Below are positions 58,565-64,000 of a DNA stretch of 64,000 bases, one piece after another. This DNA is from CAZENU01 sp965117035 (lineage in GTDB: Bacteria > Chloroflexota > Dehalococcoidia > Lucifugimonadales > CAZENU01): assembly GCA_965117035.1 (NCBI GenBank), contig OZ220748.1, forward strand, positions 2,604,001 to 2,668,000. The letters are read 5' to 3'. The position numbers were made by a program, and so were the translations under genes. Within the stretch, counting starts at the first letter, position 1; the number at the start of each line of letters is the position of its first letter. Under the pieces are notes generated by a model, which saw nothing but the letters and a program-made list of their open reading frames with translations, did no database searches and was not told where the DNA came from.

Positions 58565-58741
58565 AACTGTTCAGAGTTGGTGAAGCGGAACGTCTGAACT
58601 GTGATTTGTGGGATTCAGATGATTGGGATGATCTTGGTGCTGAGCCTCGCCCATCTTCGTGGCGGCCCCTCGATACACCCCGACGAAGCGTCGGGGCACT
58701 CGGGGCGAACGGGTCAGGTGTCCCCTCAACTCTGAACAGTT
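58565..58741. mobile_element. 177-bp MITE-like element, copy 2
   Basis: The ends AACTGTTCAGAGTTG (58565-58579) and CAACTCTGAACAGTT (58727-58741) are perfect 15-bp inverted repeats. The interior is nearly identical to 42915-43091 and contains the CCCCGACG/CGTCGGGG hairpin. It has no coding capacity. No clear target duplication is seen. It occupies most of the 424-bp gap between the K+ channel and the cupredoxin genes. Confidence 0.8.
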
Positions 58742-58857
58742 GCATCGAGGGACCCGCGTTGACCGTGGCCGATCCCAACTGGTAGCATTCCCGTTAGTGA
58801 ACAGGTTCACAATGATGGCGGCGTCCATCGCCGGGCGCCGCGCACGGAAAGGCTGAG

Positions 58858-59328
58858 ATGAGAGCGCTTCCTCGACTGTTCCCGATGTTCCTGGTGCTTG
58901 CCCTGCTGGTGGCCGCGCTGGGCGCGGCATGCGGCGGAGACAGCGCCGACCCGACGCCGAGCTCAGGCCGCACTTCTCCACCGCCGCCCCCGGCAGCGCC
59001 GCAGGCGACGCCCACGCCGGTCCCGACCCCGGATCCCGACGGCGCGGAGGAGGGCACGCCGATCACCGTGGTCAACGAGGACGTCGGGGGCAGCGGCCAG
59101 TACGCCTTCAACCCCGCGGACATGAGCTTCGCCGTCGGCGAGACGGTCACGTTCACCCTGACCGCGGAGACGGAGTTCCACACCTTCACCGTCGAAGACC
59201 TGGGCATCGACGAGTCGCTGGAGGCGGGCGAGACCCGCAAGTTCACGTTCGTCTTCAAAGAGGCCGGGTCGTTCGACCTGATCTGCCTGGCCCACCCGGA
59301 CATGATCGGCACCATCACCGTGCGGTAG
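58858..59328 (+). CDS. Cupredoxin-domain lipoprotein (first of pair)
   Basis: The 156-residue protein has a signal peptide with lipobox LGAAC and a Pro/Thr-rich linker. A C-terminal cupredoxin domain has the type 1 copper ligands His in TEFHTFTV and Cys-x2-His-x2-Met in ICLAHPDMIG. It is probably an exported, membrane-anchored blue-copper electron carrier. The next gene encodes a related protein 22 bp downstream. Confidence 0.87.
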   Translation: MRALPRLFPMFLVLALLVAALGAACGGDSADPTPSSGRTSPPPPPAAPQATPTPVPTPDPDGAEEGTPITVVNEDVGGSGQYAFNPADMSFAVGETVTFTLTAETEFHTFTVEDLGIDESLEAGETRKFTFVFKEAGSFDLICLAHPDMIGTITVR

Positions 59329-59350
59329 ACCCGCACCCCGGAGGGCCTCG

Positions 59351-59791
59351 ATGAGGTCACGCTCTCGCTTCCTGTGGCTGTTGGCCGCCGCGCTGGCCGT
59401 CGGCGCGGCGCTCGCGTGCGAGGGCGAGGAATGGACGGGCAACCGGAACCCGGTTACCCTCGACACCACGCCGAGCGCCAGGCTCCGGCCGACGCCTATT
59501 CCGCCTCCGATGTTCGCGGGGGAGGCGACCATCGTCGCCAGGGACGGCGGCGGCAGCGGCGCCTACGAGTTCGACCCGCCGGCCTTCTTCGTCCGGGCCC
59601 GCGAGCCCCTCGTCCTGACGCTGCGGTCCGAGACCGAGGCGCACACCTTCACGATCGACCCGCTGGAGATCGACGAGCAGGTCCCGGCGGGCGGAGAGGC
59701 CGAGGTCGAGGTCACCTTCGCGCAGTCGGGCTCCTTCACCTTCGCGTGCTCCATCCACCCCCAGATGACCGGCGTCGTCCACGTCCAGTAA
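59351..59791 (+). CDS. Cupredoxin-domain protein (second of pair)
   Basis: The 146-residue protein has a signal peptide ending near ALAC, then a cupredoxin domain with His in TEAHTFTI and Cys-x2-His-x2-Met in FACSIHPQMTG. It is paralogous to the preceding gene (same EFDP/AFNP core and ligand spacing) and in the same operon. A tandem duplication that has diverged is likely. Confidence 0.85.
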   Translation: MRSRSRFLWLLAAALAVGAALACEGEEWTGNRNPVTLDTTPSARLRPTPIPPPMFAGEATIVARDGGGSGAYEFDPPAFFVRAREPLVLTLRSETEAHTFTIDPLEIDEQVPAGGEAEVEVTFAQSGSFTFACSIHPQMTGVVHVQ

Positions 59792-59884
59792 CCCCCGCTT
59801 CCGGCACACCGCCGACCGTCGCGTTCCCGGCTATCCGCCGTTCGCTGCCCACCATCGAACTACCCGCGCTGCCGCCCGTTTCGG

Positions 59885-59913
59885 TTGCCATCTCCCCTAT
59901 GCGCATCTATACT
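59885..59913 (+). promoter_or_regulatory. dnaN promoter
   Basis: TTGCCA (59885-59890) and TATACT (59908-59913) with a 17-nt spacer lie 38 bp before the dnaN start. Confidence 0.65.
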
Positions 59914-59951
59914 TACGCTCACTACTTCAAACCGCAAATCGGAGGCCCTGA

Positions 59952-61085
59952 ATGAAGCTGTCCTGCCTTCAAGAAAACCTGAGCCCGGCCCTCGGCGTCG
60001 TAGGCCGGGCCGCGGCAAGCCGCACCACGCTGCCGATCACCCAGAACGTCAAGCTATCCACGGACCAGGGCCGGCTCAAGCTGGCCGCGACCAACCTCGA
60101 GATCGCGATCAGCCTCTGGATGGGCGCGCAGATAGAGGAGGACGGCGAGGTCACGGTGCCGGCGAGGCTGCTGACCGAGCTGGTCAACTCGCTGCCGCCC
60201 GAGCGCGTCGACCTCGAGACGACGGCAGACCCGACCGCGCTCAAGATCAACTGCGCCCGCTCCGAGGCGCAGATCAACGGCACCGACGCCGAGGAGTTCC
60301 CGCCGATCCCCGAGGTCGAGTCCGCCCTGGCCGGCAAGGTCGACGCGAAGGTGCTGAACGACGCGATCACGCACGTCGCCTTCGCGGCCGCAACCGAAGA
60401 CTCCCGGCCGGTCCTCACCGGCGTGCAGGTCGAGCTCTCCGGCGACGACTTCACCTTCGCCGGCGCCGACGGTTTCAGGCTCGCGGTCTACAAGGGGAAG
60501 CTGAGGGAGCCCGTCTCCGAGGACGCCGACTTCATCGTCCCCGCCCGCTCGCTGCAGGAGATCGGCCGGTCGCTCGCTCCCACGGAAGACCCCGTGGAGT
60601 TCATGGTGACGCCGACCAAGGGTCAGGCGCTGTTCAAGTTCGGGGACACCGAGTTCGTCACCCAGCTCGTCCAGGGCGCCTTCCCCAACTACAGCCAGCT
60701 CATCCCGGAGTCGTTCGAGACGCGCGCGGTCGTGGACCTGGCCGGATTCCTCGGCGCGACCCGGACGGCCTCGATCTTCGCGCGAGACGGCGCGGGAATC
60801 GTGCGGCTGCACGTGAGCGAAGGCGCCGACGGCGGGCCGGGCCAGCTCTCCATCGTCTCAACGGCGGAGGAGGTGGGCGAGAACCGCGGCGACATCGACG
60901 CCCAGGTCGAGGGGAGCGAGGCGAAGATCGCCTTCAACAGCAAGTACCTGCAAGACGTGCTCCAGGTCCTGGAGCAGGACAGCGTCGCCCTGGAGGTCAC
61001 CACCCCGTCCAGCCCCGGCGTGCTCAAGCCCACCGGCTCGGACAACTACGTCCACGTAGTCATGCCGATGTTCGTCCAGTGGTGA
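59952..61085 (+). CDS. dnaN: DNA polymerase III sliding clamp (beta subunit)
   Basis: The 377-residue clamp forms a ring on DNA and tethers polymerase III. It shows the opening MKLSCLQENLSPALGVVGRA, SRTTLPITQNVKLSTD, ATEDSRPVLTGVQVELSGDD, GADGFRLAVYKGKL and the C-terminal VHVVMPMFVQW near the hydrophobic partner-binding pocket. The ATG follows GGAGG. No dnaA or recF neighbours are present, so this is not the classical dnaA-dnaN origin cluster. Confidence 0.96.
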   Translation: MKLSCLQENLSPALGVVGRAAASRTTLPITQNVKLSTDQGRLKLAATNLEIAISLWMGAQIEEDGEVTVPARLLTELVNSLPPERVDLETTADPTALKINCARSEAQINGTDAEEFPPIPEVESALAGKVDAKVLNDAITHVAFAAATEDSRPVLTGVQVELSGDDFTFAGADGFRLAVYKGKLREPVSEDADFIVPARSLQEIGRSLAPTEDPVEFMVTPTKGQALFKFGDTEFVTQLVQGAFPNYSQLIPESFETRAVVDLAGFLGATRTASIFARDGAGIVRLHVSEGADGGPGQLSIVSTAEEVGENRGDIDAQVEGSEAKIAFNSKYLQDVLQVLEQDSVALEVTTPSSPGVLKPTGSDNYVHVVMPMFVQW

Positions 61086-61170
61086 GCCAGGGAACGTCTG
61101 AACTGCGATTCGTGTGATCCGGTGATTGGGATGATTGGGAACAGCCCGCCAACGCAGACGGCTCTCCCAA

Positions 61171-61209
61171 CTATTCACTATTCACTATCCACTATTCACT
61201 ATCCCACTA
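61171..61209. repeat. Heptamer tandem repeat array at a gene end
   Basis: Five heptamers of TATTCAC/TATCCAC lie between dnaN and the convergent gene; on the minus strand they supply that gene's stop codon (TAG). Confidence 0.8.
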
Positions 61210-62692
61210 CCTTCTCCTCCACCCAGAACGAGTAGAGGCTCGCGCGGTCCAGCGCGAACCGGACGCGCACCGGCCGCTCGCCGGACACGCCGCCGCACTC
61301 GCGCCACGCCAGCCGTCCCCGCAGGTCGTCGCCCCGCAGGGCCACGGAGTCGTCCAGCGCCATCCCCGGCAGCGGCTCCCCGGTCCCGGCGTCCAGCACC
61401 TCGGCCCGTATCGCCCCGTCGGACGCGTCGGCGTTCACGTATAGCGCCCCGCCGTCGGCCCGGAACGGCTTCGTGGTGACGTAGCCGCGGCCGTCGGCGT
61501 CGAGCGACACGAAGCCGTCGAGCCGCAGCTTGCCGAGACACAGCGCGCCCCGCTGGCGGAGGTACTTGTCCGGCACGTCGGCGTACAGCTCGATCGGCCC
61601 GCGGAACCGTGACGCGCCGTAGTAGACCCACAGCTCGTCCCCGCGGCGGATGGGCGGGCCGCACAGCGCGAGCTGCGCGCTCTCGAAGTTGACGCCGTCC
61701 CACGGCAGCACGTCGAGGAACAGCGCACGGTCGGCGACGCGCTCCCAGTCGACCAGGTCGCGGGAGACGGCAAGCTCCGTCTGGTTGAGCGCGGTGAAGT
61801 TGCCGTGCGGGGGCGGGATCGCGCCCGCCGGGTTGAAGATCATCGGGAAGCCGATGTAGACGCCCTCGTAGGCCGTCAGCGCCATCTGGTAGATCTCGGC
61901 CAGGTAGTCCACGCCGTCGACGAGGGGCGGGGACAGGTACGCCGGATCGCGCACCACGGCCTCGACGCGCGCCTTCCGGTTCCTGCGGTCCTCCAGGTCG
62001 GAGTGCAGCACCAGCCTGGGAGTCGTCCACGTCACGAAGTCCTCGCTCGTGGTCAGCCAGACGGACCGGCCCCACTCCGTTCCGTGCTTCACCATCCCGA
62101 CGAACCTGCCCTGATCGACGTCGTGCAGATAGTTGGAGGTGTCCTTGCTGGGCACCGGCTCCGCGTCTGGAAAGGTCCAGGAGAAGCCGTCGGGCGAGAA
62201 GCCGGGGATGCGGTCGGCAAGGTGGTGGGCCCTGGCGAATATGCCCTTGAAGCGGCGTTCCGGGTCGGGCTCCGCGTCGTCCCTGATGATGTGGTAGAGC
62301 GCCAGCCCGCGCTCCGACGAGTCGTAGGCGACGTTGTTGTCCTTCGACCCGCGGAGCTCGTGGATGCCGAGATTGGGGATGTCCCAGTCGACGCCGTTTG
62401 TCGACGTGGCGTAGTGGTTGACCCTGCCCTCGGCCGCGTACATCCGGCCCGGCGTCTCGTCGTACATCGCCCAGTACCACCACTCCCAGGCGCCCAGGTC
62501 GGGGTTCCACCACGGCGGGCTCTTGCTCTGCACCGCGATCTGGCCGCGGGAGACGTCCGGCTCCAGGACGGCGCCCAGCCTCTCCGGCTGGTGGAGCGCC
62601 CGCCGTACCCCTGAAGACTCCTCGATGGCGTAGTCGTCGAGAAATAGCTGCCGGTGCGCGTACGGGTCGATGTCGTGCGAATCGTTGGCCAT
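61199..62692 (-). CDS. Glycoside-hydrolase-like beta-propeller protein (GH32/43-type superfamily)
   Basis: The 497-residue protein starts HRQLFLDDYAIEE and has repeated propeller-like segments (WWYWAMYDETPGRMYAAEG; HYATSTNGVDWDIPNLG; LAVSRDLVDWERV; LWVYYGASRFRG). This resembles five-bladed glycosidases and putative glycosyl hydrolases found in polysaccharide degraders. No signal peptide is visible. Catalytic acids cannot be assigned with certainty. The last residues VVG and the stop are formed by a heptamer repeat. It is on the same strand as the downstream-reading 195-residue gene and uxuA. Confidence 0.65.
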   Translation of the reverse strand: MANDSHDIDPYAHRQLFLDDYAIEESSGVRRALHQPERLGAVLEPDVSRGQIAVQSKSPPWWNPDLGAWEWWYWAMYDETPGRMYAAEGRVNHYATSTNGVDWDIPNLGIHELRGSKDNNVAYDSSERGLALYHIIRDDAEPDPERRFKGIFARAHHLADRIPGFSPDGFSWTFPDAEPVPSKDTSNYLHDVDQGRFVGMVKHGTEWGRSVWLTTSEDFVTWTTPRLVLHSDLEDRRNRKARVEAVVRDPAYLSPPLVDGVDYLAEIYQMALTAYEGVYIGFPMIFNPAGAIPPPHGNFTALNQTELAVSRDLVDWERVADRALFLDVLPWDGVNFESAQLALCGPPIRRGDELWVYYGASRFRGPIELYADVPDKYLRQRGALCLGKLRLDGFVSLDADGRGYVTTKPFRADGGALYVNADASDGAIRAEVLDAGTGEPLPGMALDDSVALRGDDLRGRLAWRECGGVSGERPVRVRFALDRASLYSFWVEEKVVG

Positions 62693-62782
62693 GGATCGCC
62701 TCCGTGGGAAGATGGCGTCGTCCGGAGAAGGGCGTCAGTATATCCCAGGCGGCCGCCCCCGGCGACGGGCCGGCGCCGTTGG

Positions 62783-62950
62783 TAACTGTTCAGACTTGCT
62801 GAGAACAGCGCGACCCTGCCGGTGATTCCGGCTCTCCATGCGCGTAACGGGTCGGCGCAACGCTACCCGTTCGCCCTTCGATACGCGTCGGTCAAAGCAC
62901 CGGCGCTACTCAGGATGAGCGGGTTGTGTGGACACCTCGACTCCGAACAG
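62783..62950. mobile_element. Diverged copy of the 177-bp MITE-like element
   Basis: The left end AACTGTTCAGACTTG and right end CTCGACTCCGAACAG match the element at 58565 with several changes. The interior keeps TTCGCCCTTCGATACGCGTC and GGATGAGCGGGTTGTGTGG. It lies upstream of the glycoside-hydrolase-like gene. Confidence 0.55.
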
Positions 62951-62956
62951 CCGCCG

Positions 62957-63544
62957 CTACGGCCCGGCGAGAGTGATCTCGAGCTCGTCCATGGCGAACC
63001 GACCCCTTGGAACCTGGTGGAAGCCTACGAACGAGAAGCCGTAGCTGTGGCACTCTCCCAGCAGGTCGTCGAGCGACGGCGGGGCCTCCGGGTCCTTGGA
63101 CCAGCTCCGGCGCCAGAGCGACTCGTCGTTGTGCAGGGTGATGACGTTCGGCTCGTCCGCCCAGCGGCCGGCGCCTATCTCCAGCGGGGCGCTCGTGCAG
63201 TGCCAGCGGCCGCGGTCTTCGCTGCCCACGACCCAGAAGTAGCACCGGGCGCCGAACAGCTCCAGGCCGTCGCCCCGGAGGTAGACCGACACCCGCGCCC
63301 CGCGCAGGTCGAGCGGGCCCGCGCCGACCCAGTACCGGTACAGCATGAGCGGCAGCACGGACACGGGGCTCTCCGGCGTGTCGGCGCTCCAGGCGTGCTC
63401 GTCCGTCCAGACGTAGCCGCCGCCGTCCGCCCCTCCCTCGGGCTCCCATACGGTCAGGACCATCATACGGCGGTCGGCCCGTATGCAGCCGTTGTAGTCG
63501 TACGAGCACCAGCCCTCCTGTCCGACGTCGAAGCTCGATCTCAT
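62957..63544 (-). CDS. Uncharacterised protein
   Basis: The 195-residue protein is rich in Trp, Tyr and Gly (EGWCSYDYNGCIRADRRMMV; RCYFWVVGSEDRGRWHC). This beta-sandwich-like composition suggests a carbohydrate-binding or laminin-G-like module. No signal peptide or known family is recognised. It lies between uxuA and a glycoside-hydrolase-like gene on the same strand, so a carbohydrate context is likely. Confidence 0.6.
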   Translation of the reverse strand: MRSSFDVGQEGWCSYDYNGCIRADRRMMVLTVWEPEGGADGGGYVWTDEHAWSADTPESPVSVLPLMLYRYWVGAGPLDLRGARVSVYLRGDGLELFGARCYFWVVGSEDRGRWHCTSAPLEIGAGRWADEPNVITLHNDESLWRRSWSKDPEAPPSLDDLLGECHSYGFSFVGFHQVPRGRFAMDELEITLAGP

Positions 63545-63582
63545 CTCGTATGCCTCCGCCGCGTACTTCCCCAGGTCGTCAC

Positions 63583-63752
63583 ACTACCGCGAGGCTGGCC
63601 AGCAGCCCCTTCACGCAAGTCCTCAATTGTCCCCCTCGCTGGCGGGAGGGAGCTAGAGGGGGGTGGAGCCACGCGACCAGTCCGCCGAACGCCCTCCCAA
63701 CTATCCATCATTCACTATCCACTATCCCACTACCGCGAGGCTGGCCAGCAGC
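63583..63752. repeat. 24-bp direct repeat copying the end of uxuA
   Basis: ACTACCGCGAGGCTGGCCAG plus CAGC occurs at 63583-63606 and at 63729-63752, 146 bp apart. The second copy is the real 3' end of the uxuA gene; the first is a duplicate of it beyond the gene. Heptamer repeats (63701-63732) and a GGCGGGAGGGAGCTAGAG fragment lie between. Confidence 0.75.
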
Positions 63753-64000
63753 GCCTTGATGTAGCCGACCGAGTAGGCCAGCGCCTGCTCGGCGCCCCTG
63801 CCATCGCCCTCCAGCGGGAAGTAGTGGTCCGGGTTCAGGCAGCCGTCGAAGCCGACCTTGCGCAGCTCCAGCACGATCTTGAACATGTTCATGTCGCCGT
63901 CGTCGAGCAGCACCTCCTCGTACCCGCCGGAGGTGGCTAGGCTGCCGCGCACGTTGCGGAGGTGGACGGTGAAGATGCGCCCCTTGCGGCCGTAGTTGTG
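63722..64000 (-). CDS. uxuA: Mannonate dehydratase, 3' part (continues beyond the window)
   Basis: Ninety-two C-terminal residues are visible: GRIFTVHLRNVRGS, then LDDGDMNMFKIVLELRKVGF, CLNPDHYFPLEGDG and AYSVGYIKALLASL. These match the end of UxuA, which dehydrates D-mannonate to 2-keto-3-deoxygluconate with a divalent metal (His, Asp and His ligands in VHLRNV and NPDHY). The final codons VVG and stop come from a heptamer repeat. The 5' part lies outside the window. Confidence 0.87.
   Translation of the reverse strand, partial: HNYGRKGRIFTVHLRNVRGSLATSGGYEEVLLDDGDMNMFKIVLELRKVGFDGCLNPDHYFPLEGDGRGAEQALAYSVGYIKALLASLAVVG

Noticed and set aside
59952..61085. Replication origin next to dnaN
   Set aside because: No dnaA gene and no cluster of DnaA-box-like sequences is seen around dnaN.

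Overview
The window is GC-rich bacterial chromosome, densely packed with genes on both strands. It carries single-copy housekeeping genes (recA-recX, gyrA, ffh, dnaN, argS, tilS, cca, tgt, aroE with a fused aroK-aroB, sucCD, selD), three tRNA genes, and many scavenging and catabolic genes. The latter include two enolase-superfamily proteins, a sulfatase, an HpcH-type aldolase, rhamnose mutarotase, an FAH protein, SDR and AKR enzymes, and mannonate dehydratase. Lipoproteins with proline/threonine-rich linkers, the enolase and sulfatase load, and the fused shikimate genes fit a Chloroflexota lineage of the SAR202 / Dehalococcoidia-like type. That placement is inference from gene content; no phylogeny was run.

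Layout. 1-8 kb: a broken restriction/methylase-like fragment, a threonine-dehydrogenase-like operon, a P-loop kinase plus rhamnose mutarotase operon, a membrane HTH-TPR protein with tilS, and a VWA lipoprotein. 8-16 kb: phosphatase-recX-recA, a degenerate glutamine-amidotransferase homologue, gyrA, an M28 peptidase lipoprotein and a DUF4389 protein. 16.2-17.1 kb: an IS5-family insertion sequence. 17-25 kb: an aldo/keto reductase plus enolase-superfamily operon, ffh, tRNA-Ser and sucCD. 25-37 kb: small catabolic operons separated by blocks of non-coding repeats. 37-41 kb: a selenocysteine-containing selD, argS and a gamma-carbonic-anhydrase-like protein. 41-48 kb: the DUF2851 gene, tgt, TauE/SafE and aroKB/aroE. 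48.4-53.5 kb: a three-gene NuoE-NuoF-NuoG-like module. 53.5-55.4 kb: a glutamine synthetase homologue lacking catalytic residues, and a DinB protein. 55.4-57.2 kb: a small AT-richer island flanked by a 19-bp direct repeat of the tRNA-Glu 3' end. 57-64 kb: tRNA-Glu and tRNA-Gln, a K+ channel, twin cupredoxins, dnaN, and carbohydrate genes running off the window end (uxuA).

Intergenic DNA is rich in repeats: a 177-bp element with 15-bp terminal inverted repeats (two near-identical copies and one diverged), a hairpin unit that is also tandemly amplified, 33-bp tandem units, a 208-bp tandem repeat, and heptamer arrays that in two places supply the stop codon of a gene.

The most notable points are the tRNA-Glu-linked mini-island, the UGA (Sec) codon in selD, the MITE-like family, the pseudo-enzymes (amidotransferase-like, glutamine-synthetase-like, M19-like), the atypical RecA Walker A, and the apparent CTG start of sucC. 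Several promoters with 16-18 nt spacers can be read directly and help to fix start codons.
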